Of a stretch of DNA of 64,000 nucleotides, positions 7,590 to 14,800 are shown piece after piece. Numbering within the stretch: the stretch's first letter is position 1; the number at the start of each line of letters is the position of its first letter. Source of the stretch: an uncultured bacterium (GTDB lineage Bacteria; Verrucomicrobiota; Lentisphaeria; Victivallales; UBA1829); NCBI GenBank assembly GCA_902774245.1, contig CACYHQ010000002.1, positions 124,001-188,000 of the forward strand, written 5' to 3'. The notes below the pieces were generated by a model. That model had not been told where the DNA came from and searched no databases. It saw nothing but the letters and a program-made list of their open reading frames with translations. The position numbers and the translations under genes were made by a program.

Positions 7590-8146
7590 TCAAGATCAAT
7601 ACTTCGCATATTCTCCCCGATACCCCGTATCTGCTCGACGGCACGGAATCCGCCGAGATCCTGGAACTCCCGCCGGACGCCGATCCGCCGCTCGCACCCG
7701 CTGGCGACATCACGTACCATCTTTCGGCGGTCATGGCCGGGGCCGACCTCATCGTGACCGGCAGGGCGTCCGTTTCGCTCGCCACGGTCTGCGCGCGCTG
7801 TCTCGACAACATCCGCGTGACGATCGCCGTCAAGGACCTGTGTTTCCATTTCGAAAAGGTCCGCGACCTGGAAGTCGACCTCACGGACGATGTGCGCGAA
7901 GAGCTTCTCCTCGCCGTCCCGTCCTGCTTCTACTGTTCCCCGGACTGCCAGGGCATCTGCCCGATGTGCGGCACGAACCTCAACCACGGGGCGTGTTCCT
8001 GCGACAGATCGCAGGCGGAATCCGAACCGGACGACGCGGCGCCGTCGCCGTGGGATCAGCTTGACGCGCTGAAGCTTGCGCCGGAGAAGCCCGTGAAAAA
8101 GACGACCGCGAAGAAACCCGCGGCAAAGAAAAAGACCAGGGAATAA
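7586..8146 (+). CDS. yceD: YceD/DUF177 family protein with zinc-type cysteine motif and Lys-rich tail
   Basis: A 186-aa member of the DUF177 (YceD) family, which is usually linked to rpmF and thought to act in 23S rRNA/ribosome metabolism. The family signature is visible: CARCLDNI near residue 71, then CSPDCQGICPMCGTNLNHG with paired CxxC-type cysteines near residues 114-136, probably binding zinc. The last 30 residues are a lysine/alanine tail (KKTTAKKPAAKKK) that looks nucleic-acid binding. Oddly, the usual partner rpmF (ribosomal protein L32) does not follow; only hairpins lie downstream. The biochemical function is inferred from the family only. Confidence 0.85.
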   Translation: MIKINTSHILPDTPYLLDGTESAEILELPPDADPPLAPAGDITYHLSAVMAGADLIVTGRASVSLATVCARCLDNIRVTIAVKDLCFHFEKVRDLEVDLTDDVREELLLAVPSCFYCSPDCQGICPMCGTNLNHGACSCDRSQAESEPDDAAPSPWDQLDALKLAPEKPVKKTTAKKPAAKKKTRE

Positions 8147-8246
8147 AAAGCAATGGATTTTTGCTTTCTTTCCCTTCGACTTCTCAAACTCTTCCCTTCA
8201 TTTCCGTCAACTGTAACGGCAAAACTTATTTCGTCTCCCCGGCAGA

Positions 8247-8269
8247 AAATGACGGCATAGCCGTCATTT
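8247..8269 (+). terminator. TGACGGC hairpin, probable terminator of the coaD operon
   Basis: AAATGACGGC (8247-8256) pairs with GCCGTCATTT (8260-8269) over 10 bp around a 3-base loop and runs into T-rich sequence. An A-rich left flank would also allow use from the other strand. The TGACGG arm is shared with 8301-8332 and with the thiI terminator at 54060-54091. Confidence 0.6.
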
Positions 8270-8300
8270 GTAATTTATTCATTCCAAGGTTATTGACAGA

Positions 8301-8332
8301 ATGACGGACGAATTCGACGGAATAACCGTCAT
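8301..8332. repeat. Second TGACGG inverted repeat
   Basis: ATGACGG (8301-8307) and CCGTCAT (8326-8332) face each other across an 18-base centre containing GAATTCG. The first nine bases, ATGACGGAC, and a nearby AATTCG also occur in the thiI terminator. Confidence 0.55.
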
Positions 8333-8524
8333 GTTTTGAGGGTAGCAGAAACAGGCTTGGAACGCAACTCCAGATTACACAGAAAACAATCTATTTCTAA
8401 TCAAGCAAAAAACTCTCACCGTTTCACATGATTGTTTGCGATTTCGGGGGTAGCATGCAAACACAAAAAAAGCCCTCCACCGCTCGCAAAAGAGACAAAC
8501 GACGAAAGGCTTGAGGCGGGGCCT

Positions 8525-8557
8525 CACTGCGTCAGTGCGCGGCATTTGCTCGCGCAC
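8525..8557 (+). repeat. Dispersed hairpin family B, copy 2
   Basis: CACTGCGTCAGTG (8525-8537) runs into GTGCGCG (8535-8541), loop GCATTTGCT, then CGCGCAC (8551-8557). Compared with the copy at 4389-4410, both sides of the stem have changed together (TC/GA to CG/CG). Confidence 0.75.
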
Positions 8558-8580
8558 ATCATGCGGTCGGACTGCGGATA

Positions 8581-8739
8581 TTATTCCGGATTGAAATCGG
8601 ACTTGGAAACGCCGCAGACGGGGCAAACCCAATCTTCCGGGACGTCTTCCCAGGCGGTTCCGGGCGCAATTCCGCTGTCGGGATCGCCGACGGCGGGGTC
8701 ATAGACATAACCGCAGACGCTGCAAACATACTTTTTCAT
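8581..8739 (-). CDS. rub: Rubredoxin
   Basis: A 52-aa protein, the typical rubredoxin length. It has the two iron-binding knuckles [10 protein letters not shown] (C6, C9) and [11 protein letters not shown] (C39, C42) and the conserved aromatic frame. A single Fe(SCys)4 centre carries electrons in the cytosol. It is the last gene of a leftward SOR-FDP-rubredoxin operon, where it is expected to feed electrons to both the flavodiiron protein and superoxide reductase. AAGGAA lies 9 bases before the ATG. Confidence 0.97.
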   Translation of the reverse strand: MKKYVCSVCGYVYDPAVGDPDSGIAPGTAWEDVPEDWVCPVCGVSKSDFNPE

Positions 8740-8775
8740 GACGGAGATTCCTTTCTTGATTCAAACGTGGTGTGG

Positions 8776-9981
8776 TTATTGAGCGGAGCGCGCGAGAAGT
8801 GCATCGCCGACGGCTTTGCCGAGGGCCGCGCACTGGTCAAGCGCCGCCGCGGTGGGAACGTATTTGACTTTCAGGCCGGGCGAGACGAGTTCGACGCCCG
8901 CGCCTTTCAGGTATTCCTCGATCTTCGCGACGGATTCGCCGCTCCAGCCGAAGGAGCCGAACGCCGCGCCGATCATGTTCTTCGGGCGGAGTCCGCGGAG
9001 GTAGGTCAGGACATCCGCTGTACGGGGATAGAGGTCGTTGTTGATGGTGGGGGAGCCGACAACAAGCGCGGAGGCCTTCAGCATGGCGGCCGCGGCGTCG
9101 CTGCGCGTGCAGGAAGCCAGGCAGAGGACCTGAACGCCGCAACCGGTCTCGCGGATGGCGTCGGCGACCGCAAACGCCATTTTCTCGGTGCTGTGCCACA
9201 TGGTGTCGTACAGCACGACGGCGTTCGGCGTGACCGCCTGTTCGGCGAATTCCTTGTACCATGCGAGCGGAGTGCCCAGCATGTCGCCGCGCCACAGCGG
9301 GCCGTGGTCGGGCGCGATAACCGCGACGTCGAGTCCGAGTCCGGGGAAGGCTTCAAGGAGCTTCAGGACCTGAGGCGAGTACGGCAGGAGGATGTTCGCG
9401 TAGTAGCGCTCGGCCTCTTCGCGCATGGTCGGGAGGTCGTTTTCGTCCGCGAAGATCTTCGCCACAGCATAGTGCATGCCGAAACCGTCCTGGGAGAAGA
9501 GGATCCTGTCTCCGGTGAGGTAGCTGAACATGCTGTCCGGCCAGTGGAGCATGCGCGTTTCGACGAACTTGAGCGAGGTTTCGCCGAGTTCGATGGCGTC
9601 GCCGCTCTTCACGGCCGTGATCTTTCCGGCGAGGTCGTGGAAGTGCGCTTCGAGCGCCTTCACGCCGAGGGTGGAGGCATAGACGGCGGACGGGTTCACG
9701 CGGGCGATGGTCTCGGGCAGGGAGCCGGAGTGATCCATCTCGGCATGGTTGGAGACGATCACGTCGATCTTCGCGGGATCGACGACGGATGCGATACGTT
9801 CCATCATCTCGCCGAAGAATGGGGCCTTGACCGTGTCGACAAGCGTGATCTTCTGATCCATGATGAGGAATGCGTTATAGGTGGAGCCGCGGCGGGTGGT
9901 GTAGCCGTGGAATTCCTTGAGCTGCCAGTCGATGGCGCCGACCCACCAGACTTTGGGGGAAATCTGAATCGCTTTCATCAT
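8776..9981 (-). CDS. Flavodiiron protein (A-type flavoprotein, O2/NO reductase)
   Basis: A 401-aa two-domain protein. The N-terminal metallo-beta-lactamase-like half carries the diiron ligand motif H79-x-E81-x-D83-H84 (NHAEMDHSG), then MLHWPDSM and DHGPLWRG. The C-terminal flavodoxin-like half (from about residue 255, VVLYDTMWHSTEKMA) would bind FMN. It reduces O2 to water (and/or NO to N2O) using electrons from rubredoxin, in the cytosol. There is no fused rubredoxin domain, so it is a class A enzyme; the separate rubredoxin gene follows 36 bases downstream. GAAAGGA upstream supports the start. Confidence 0.95.
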   Translation of the reverse strand: MMKAIQISPKVWWVGAIDWQLKEFHGYTTRRGSTYNAFLIMDQKITLVDTVKAPFFGEMMERIASVVDPAKIDVIVSNHAEMDHSGSLPETIARVNPSAVYASTLGVKALEAHFHDLAGKITAVKSGDAIELGETSLKFVETRMLHWPDSMFSYLTGDRILFSQDGFGMHYAVAKIFADENDLPTMREEAERYYANILLPYSPQVLKLLEAFPGLGLDVAVIAPDHGPLWRGDMLGTPLAWYKEFAEQAVTPNAVVLYDTMWHSTEKMAFAVADAIRETGCGVQVLCLASCTRSDAAAAMLKASALVVGSPTINNDLYPRTADVLTYLRGLRPKNMIGAAFGSFGWSGESVAKIEEYLKGAGVELVSPGLKVKYVPTAAALDQCAALGKAVGDALLARSAQ

Positions 9982-10028
9982 TTTGTGCGTGTGTCCTTTC
10001 GTGAGGATATGTTGAGGATAAGATGAGG

Positions 10029-10430
10029 TTACGGGATCGTGAAGGCCCAGAGGCCGTGGAGATTGCAGTATTCGCGCAGGATGAGGCCGCTGCGGTATTT
10101 GATAGGGAAGACGGCTTCCGGCGCATCGCCCGGCTTCAGGTATTTGCGGCAGACCATGTCGCCGTCGACGACCTCAATCCACTGGATGTAATGCGCCTCC
10201 ATCATCGGATGCGCCACCGCGCCGACCGTGACTTTCATCCGCCATTCGTCGAGCGGCGCGGCCACCGGAACGTGCTTTTCGCCCGCGCCGTCGGAATGGT
10301 TTTCTACCATACGGGCCATGCCGCGTCCGCAGCAGGCCGGAATGCAGTCGTCGCCCTTTTCGCAGGGCTGAAGCGCTTCGAAGACGATGCCGCACTCGGC
10401 GCATTTCCAGATCGTGTTCGGTTCTTTCAT
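10029..10430 (-). CDS. dfx: Desulfoferrodoxin / superoxide reductase (2Fe type)
   Basis: A 133-aa protein with both iron centres. An N-terminal desulforedoxin-type centre has C10, C13, C33 and C34. The C-terminal catalytic Fe(His)4Cys site has EKH (E51, K52, H53), H74 in AHPM, H80, C122 and H125 in CNLHGLW. It reduces superoxide to H2O2 without releasing O2, an anaerobe's alternative to superoxide dismutase, with rubredoxin as electron donor. First gene of the leftward oxygen-detoxification operon, with a strong GAGGGGG ribosome-binding site. Confidence 0.95.
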   Translation of the reverse strand: MKEPNTIWKCAECGIVFEALQPCEKGDDCIPACCGRGMARMVENHSDGAGEKHVPVAAPLDEWRMKVTVGAVAHPMMEAHYIQWIEVVDGDMVCRKYLKPGDAPEAVFPIKYRSGLILREYCNLHGLWAFTIP

Positions 10431-10519
10431 CTGATTTCCCCCTCAAAATACAGGTCCGGACGCCTGTCCCGGCCGGCGAATCCGTCCGGTTTGATTCATG
10501 CGTCCGCGATTGTCTCAAT

Positions 10520-10547
10520 ACAGTATCACTGCAAATGAAAAAATCAA
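10520..10547 (-). promoter_or_regulatory. Promoter for the SOR-FDP-rubredoxin operon
   Basis: On the minus strand TTGATT (10542-10547), a 16-base spacer, extended -10 TGA-TACTGT (10520-10525). The -10 overlaps an imperfect palindrome around CAGTGATACTG that might bind a regulator; no known PerR or Fur box is recognised. Confidence 0.5.
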
Positions 10548-10576
10548 GTCCGCAACATGGAAAAGCGATAAAGAAA

Positions 10577-10621
10577 AACAAAAAAGCCGCCGGGAAGAGC
10601 GTTGAAGCCCTGCCCGACGGC
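10577..10621 (-). terminator. Strong intrinsic terminator ending the phage-like operon
   Basis: Read leftward, GCCGTCGGG pairs (one G-T/mismatch position) with CCCGGCGGC around a roughly 18-base loop and is followed by TTTTTTG. It lies 13 bases past the stop of the last phage-island gene and seals it off from the SOR operon. Confidence 0.8.
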
Positions 10622-10634
10622 AGCGGAAAGACGG

Positions 10635-11051
10635 TCATTCTCCGGTTTGCCCGGATGCGTCGTTTCCAAATGTATTTGGGATGTCCTGTTCAAGTTCGAG
10701 GTCGGACCGGACGAGTCCGACGGCGTCTGCCAGACGGTCGGCGGTCCCGATGTAATTGATCGTGACCTCGTGCGAGATCGCGGACGAATTGAAGATGCCG
10801 GGCGCGGCCCTCCGGCGGTACTGAAGCGCGTAGGTCCCCTCCGGCGCGCTCGCGTAATCGCCGGTGATGATGGTGCTTTTCAGCACGGGCGCGGCGGTAT
10901 CCGGGTCGACGCCGACGCGCTGGATCGCGACCGTGCCGCTACCGGACAGGGATTTCTCCGCAAGTCCGCCGAGCACGGTGTTCACGCCGGAACACCCGGT
11001 AGAAACGGCAAGCATAACGGCAAGCGCCAAATGCAAAGCAAAACGAATCAA
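10635..11051 (-). CDS. Small lipoprotein at the end of the phage-like operon
   Basis: A 138-aa protein with a lipoprotein signal: hydrophobic ALHLALAVMLAVSTGC, with the lipobox cysteine at residue 20. The mature part is polar, with no recognised domain. The start is taken as TTG at 11051 because AGGAG lies 7 bases upstream; an ATG 12 codons later would cut the signal peptide. It is last in the long leftward phage-like operon, where many phages keep lysis or exclusion lipoproteins, but it is longer than a typical Rz1 spanin and has no proline-rich stretch. Function unknown. Confidence 0.65.
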   Translation of the reverse strand: MIRFALHLALAVMLAVSTGCSGVNTVLGGLAEKSLSGSGTVAIQRVGVDPDTAAPVLKSTIITGDYASAPEGTYALQYRRRAAPGIFNSSAISHEVTINYIGTADRLADAVGLVRSDLELEQDIPNTFGNDASGQTGE

Positions 11052-11073
11052 ATCTGAACTCCTTTTTTTGAGG

Positions 11074-11304
11074 TCATTTGTTGAAAAACTCCTTCATCCC
11101 GGCCAGAAGGGCGGCGCAGACAGCCCCAATGACGAGCGTGATGAACGCCTTCATCGCGGTTTTCCGTCCTGTCTGGAATGCCTCGGCGAGTGTGCGCAGA
11201 GTATCCGCCGTCTTCGCATCGATCCCGTTGGGGCATCCGTGATCGTACGAGGCGAGGATATCGGTGAAGATGGCGGCGATCTCGTTTTTGTCCTCGTCTG
11301 TCAT
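11074..11304 (-). CDS. Small C-terminally anchored membrane protein (possible holin)
   Basis: A 76-aa protein with a soluble acidic/helical N-terminal half and one hydrophobic segment near the C-terminus (FITLVIGAVCAALLAGM, about residues 54-70), ending in a charged MKEFFNK. Size, topology and position near the end of a phage structural operon suit a holin or lysis accessory protein, but no family motif is recognised. It overlaps the upstream gene by 4 bases and precedes the lipoprotein, so the three may form a lysis/superinfection cluster. Confidence 0.6.
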   Translation of the reverse strand: MTDEDKNEIAAIFTDILASYDHGCPNGIDAKTADTLRTLAEAFQTGRKTAMKAFITLVIGAVCAALLAGMKEFFNK

Positions 11305-11690
11305 GGGCGCAGTCTCCCGCTTTTATACGCGCGCAAGCCGAAGAGCTGGCACAATAACGCGGCCAGCGCACCGGCCGGGATCACGCCGGGACGACAATCG
11401 TACAGTGCTTCACGGGCAACGTTGACAGCCAGATGCCAGTTCGCCGCGGAAAATGCGCGGTAGCTTTTGGCTTTCTGGCTGTACTCCCAGTCATGGATGA
11501 GCGCCGCCGCCTGAAACGGCCTCAACAACGCAGTCAGCATAATCCGCAGCCAGTTCGGCCAGTGTTCCGCACCGATGCCGTTGAATGCCCGGGCAAGTTC
11601 ATCGTCCGCAGCACTCCAAAAGGACCCCGGGGCAACGGCACGGAATTCAAAGCAGAACGCCCGAAGATACGGAATACGCCGCGAGATCAT
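11301..11690 (-). CDS. Phage-island protein with IHDWEY motif
   Basis: A 129-aa protein, unrecognised. Its clearest feature is ALIHDWEYSQ near residue 64, an HDxxY motif seen in several small phage-encoded proteins annotated as DUF1353-like or phospholipase-A2-like; I cannot assign it firmly. It is rich in Ala, Arg and Trp, with a hydrophobic stretch near AGALAALLCQLFGL. It overlaps its upstream and downstream neighbours by 4 bases each, so it belongs to the phage operon. Confidence 0.6.
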   Translation of the reverse strand: MISRRIPYLRAFCFEFRAVAPGSFWSAADDELARAFNGIGAEHWPNWLRIMLTALLRPFQAAALIHDWEYSQKAKSYRAFSAANWHLAVNVAREALYDCRPGVIPAGALAALLCQLFGLRAYKSGRLRP

Positions 11691-12097
11691 GCTTCAATCG
11701 CTCCGCTCACGAGTTGCGCCCACGTCATGCCGAAGCGCATGGCGTCCGCCATGATCTCGACGATTCGCGTTCTGCCCTCGGTGATAACCGCTTCCGACAC
11801 GCCGCGCTCACGCGCAAAGTCGATGAGGTTGGAGCTGATACCGTCCTGCGCCGCCTGCAAGAACTCCTCCGGCGTGATTTTGTCGGTCTTGCTTGCAAGG
11901 TCTTCGATGAGTTCCGCAAACTCCCCGCAGACTTTCTCCTGCGGCGACAGTTCGCCGTCCTCGGTGATCGTGCCGCCCATTTCGCGGAACGCATCATCGT
12001 TGTACGTTCCGTCCGGATTGTGCATGGGGGAACGCCCCTTGTAGGGGTCGGGCGGGTAGACGAATTCACGCCCATCTGTGTCAAAGTAATGTTTCAT
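11687..12097 (-). CDS. Phage-island hypothetical protein downstream of the fibre
   Basis: A 136-aa soluble protein, rich in acidic residues, predicted mostly helical in its second half (EFAELIEDLASKTDKIT). No family recognised. An excellent ribosome-binding site, AAGGAGG, overlaps the stop codon of the fibre gene, suggesting coupled translation. Its position immediately after a tail-fibre gene is where fibre chaperones or assembly proteins often lie, but there is no sequence support for that role. Confidence 0.65.
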   Translation of the reverse strand: MKHYFDTDGREFVYPPDPYKGRSPMHNPDGTYNDDAFREMGGTITEDGELSPQEKVCGEFAELIEDLASKTDKITPEEFLQAAQDGISSNLIDFARERGVSEAVITEGRTRIVEIMADAMRFGMTWAQLVSGAIEA

Positions 12098-12108
12098 GTT
12101 GCGCCTCC

Positions 12109-14787
12109 TTATGCTTCGGTGATTGTTCCGTTTTTGTCAATGGTTGCGTTTGTGTATGTTCCACCCGTAAGAGGTACGGCAGTTCCACCTGATGTGTAGA
12201 AGGTTACATTCGTGCCGACTTCGAGGTGTGAAGCCTGAATCGGGTTAATGTTTTCGCTCAAATTGCAATAGACTTTTGCACCATCTGAAAGAATAACTGT
12301 TCCTGTTGTCCTTGTTCCACCCTTTTGGAGTGAACCGGAAGAAAGAACAAGATTGCCGGCAATCGTGATAGTTCCCCCATTTGCACCGGATGTGTCCGTG
12401 TAAAAATCTTGCCACAACGTGCAATCCGTAAGGGTAACGGTTGCTCCGTATTGGACAGCATAAAAACCGGACACGCCCGCCTTGGTAAACACGACATTAG
12501 ATGCCGCATGGTTGCCGGATGAGTAATACGTCGCGGAGTTATTCTGAACCGCATCGCTCGTAATCGCGGTAACAACGAAATTATCGAGCATAAACGCCGC
12601 CGCACTGCCCGCAGACGGATAGACCGTCGCGCCGCCCGGTTCAAACGTAATGCCACCGCCCGGAGCAATCGGCGTAGCGTTCGAATTCCCAGTGAGGTCA
12701 ACAATCGCGCCACTGGAGATGGTGACAGAGCCACTTCCGGTGACGGTTTCCGCAAACGAATTACTCCCCTTTAGCTCAAGTATTGAATTTGAAGAAACTG
12801 TAACAAGTTGCCCTGCCTCGACTTTGCAGTCCGACATGGTGTTGTCGTAGCCACTTGCAAACGCTAACGCGGGCGCTCCATAGCCGCCGGAATTGTTCTC
12901 GGAGAACGTGCATCCGTCCAACACGGCAACGCCACCGGAAGTCGTTGCAACCTCGGCGAAACAAGTAACACCGCCATTCGTAGTGGAGTTCCCGGCGAAC
13001 GTACAAGAAGTCAAATGCACTTCACCGCCAGTACGAAGACAAACAACAGCAGTTCTACTGTAGGTTTTCGCCCCGGTGAAAACGCACGAAGTCGCATGAA
13101 GCGTGCCACCCTCACCACGGAACTGCACACCCCAGTTCGGCGTACTGCCGCCGGAAAAGACAACACCATTACAAGAGGCGATTTGTCCTCCGTTTAGCTG
13201 GATGTTGCTCGAACCGAACGCGACTACGCTTGCGCTCCCTTCGCCGACAACCTTTTCAATCGCCAGTCCGCCGCCGCTGACCGCGACAGTCGAGCCGGAC
13301 GGGACGTTCACATCCCCAAGCGTCATCGTGCCGCCGCTGTTTGTAACATTCAGCATAGTGAGATTACTGAACGTGGTCTTGCTTGTGCAGGTGATGCCGC
13401 CGCTGACGGCGGTCTCCGCGTAGCCGTTGCCGACTACATGCTTTTCCCCCGCGTAAGTCGTAGCGCCCGCGAGGTCGAGCGTCTGACCGTTGGTCGTCGC
13501 GTCGAAGGCGACATATTCGGAACTGGAAACGGAGAGGGCGTACGGGAGCGAGCCTTCTCCCGTTCCGGCGGTGAGAGTGACGATGTAGCCCGCGAGGGTG
13601 TTCTCCATGGTGATCGTACACAGACCGTCGCGGAACTCCACGCGACAGTTGTTCACCGCGTCGGGCTCCAGAGCGTTTGCGAGTACCACACGAGACGTTG
13701 TCTGTACATATCCGGTGTTTGCAACGAAGATTTCCAAGTACCCGTCAAGTCCCCAGGTGTTGTTCGGAATACTTTCCGCATCCAGCGTGACAACGGAATT
13801 CGTAGCAAAAATCTTGTATGCTTCACCCGCCTGCAACGTAATAGAACCTCTTGAATATGGACCATGAATCGCATGATAACGCTCAACGGAAATCCAGTCA
13901 TCATCAATCTCAATCCAAAACCCGGTAGAAAGCGAGTTCTGTTTGTTATTAAGAGCCGATTCAAGACCGACTACTGAGGATTGCGGGATACTGTCGACAC
14001 GGACACTGATAATGCCATTGTCTGAAATAGAAATACCAGCTCCCGCATTTCCGGAAGTCAGTTTGTCCTGTTTCGAGGCAAGCGAGACGGAAAGACCAGT
14101 CACTGCACTCTGCGGAACATTCTCCGTACTGATTACCCCTGCATTGGAGATGGAAATACCCGTTCCCGCATTTCCGGAAGTCAGTTTGTCCTGTTTTGTA
14201 GCCGCCGACGCGGAAACGGCTGCCTGAATCATCTGTTCAGCCAGAGGACGAGTCACAATTTCCTGATCCACTGGAATCGGATCGTCCTCATCCTCATCGT
14301 TCAACCCGGATAAACGGTTCCGAACCGAAAAGTTCTCTATTTGAAGAACAAATGCAGCATGTCCTTCGTTATCGTATCCGACAAGCTCCCCAGCCAGTCC
14401 GGTTTTAATCTTTTCATTGTCGATCCATGCTGCAAGTTCTCTCGTGTTCATATTGGAAATCGGGATCACGACCTCCGTAAAACTCATGGTCTCGCTTTTG
14501 ATGGTATCGGTTACCGTGTGAACAGAGATGCCTTCGGCATCCGCAACCAGTTTGCAAGCAGTCCTCCGGTCATAATCGGCGTCCATGCGCCAATTCCAAC
14601 TCGTGATACTATCGAACGAGGCAATCGGATATGGTGTTGAATCTTCGATATCCTCGAACAGTCTCATTCGAAGACAAACGGCCACTCCAAGCGTCAATAG
14701 CGGGGCATCCGAACTGCGCATGTTTGAATAATCGCGAACCTTACCAAGTGTTTCTTTCGCCGCCACATAAAAAATTAAGTCCTGCAT
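12109..14787 (-). CDS. Large phage fibre / receptor-binding-type protein with beta-helix repeats
   Basis: An 892-aa protein in three parts. Residues 1-170 are a soluble head. Residues about 190-300 contain two long repeats with the tail-fibre signature TKQDKLTSGNAG (residues near 196 and 243), plus a third degenerate KQNSLSTG. The rest, about residues 300-892, is Gly/Ser/Thr/Asn/Val-rich repetitive sequence with many short TLTDCTL- and GGTxTI-type turns, as in right-handed beta-helix or polymorphic outer-membrane proteins. The G+C content is visibly lower than in its neighbours. GGGAG upstream supports the ATG at 14787 over the longer frame. Most likely the adsorption fibre of the phage-derived particle. 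Confidence 0.75.
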   Translation of the reverse strand: MQDLIFYVAAKETLGKVRDYSNMRSSDAPLLTLGVAVCLRMRLFEDIEDSTPYPIASFDSITSWNWRMDADYDRRTACKLVADAEGISVHTVTDTIKSETMSFTEVVIPISNMNTRELAAWIDNEKIKTGLAGELVGYDNEGHAAFVLQIENFSVRNRLSGLNDEDEDDPIPVDQEIVTRPLAEQMIQAAVSASAATKQDKLTSGNAGTGISISNAGVISTENVPQSAVTGLSVSLASKQDKLTSGNAGAGISISDNGIISVRVDSIPQSSVVGLESALNNKQNSLSTGFWIEIDDDWISVERYHAIHGPYSRGSITLQAGEAYKIFATNSVVTLDAESIPNNTWGLDGYLEIFVANTGYVQTTSRVVLANALEPDAVNNCRVEFRDGLCTITMENTLAGYIVTLTAGTGEGSLPYALSVSSSEYVAFDATTNGQTLDLAGATTYAGEKHVVGNGYAETAVSGGITCTSKTTFSNLTMLNVTNSGGTMTLGDVNVPSGSTVAVSGGGLAIEKVVGEGSASVVAFGSSNIQLNGGQIASCNGVVFSGGSTPNWGVQFRGEGGTLHATSCVFTGAKTYSRTAVVCLRTGGEVHLTSCTFAGNSTTNGGVTCFAEVATTSGGVAVLDGCTFSENNSGGYGAPALAFASGYDNTMSDCKVEAGQLVTVSSNSILELKGSNSFAETVTGSGSVTISSGAIVDLTGNSNATPIAPGGGITFEPGGATVYPSAGSAAAFMLDNFVVTAITSDAVQNNSATYYSSGNHAASNVVFTKAGVSGFYAVQYGATVTLTDCTLWQDFYTDTSGANGGTITIAGNLVLSSGSLQKGGTRTTGTVILSDGAKVYCNLSENINPIQASHLEVGTNVTFYTSGGTAVPLTGGTYTNATIDKNGTITEA

Positions 14788-14800
14788 TTTTCTCCCTTTC

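Larger units (their letters stand above)
8147..8580. other. Convergent intergenic region with several hairpins
   Basis: This 434-base spacer between yceD and rubredoxin holds a TGACGG hairpin (8247-8269), a second TGACGG element (8301-8332) and a family B hairpin (8525-8557). A run of A at about 8466-8472 followed by a weak hairpin could help end leftward transcription. No gene is evident on either strand. Confidence 0.6.
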
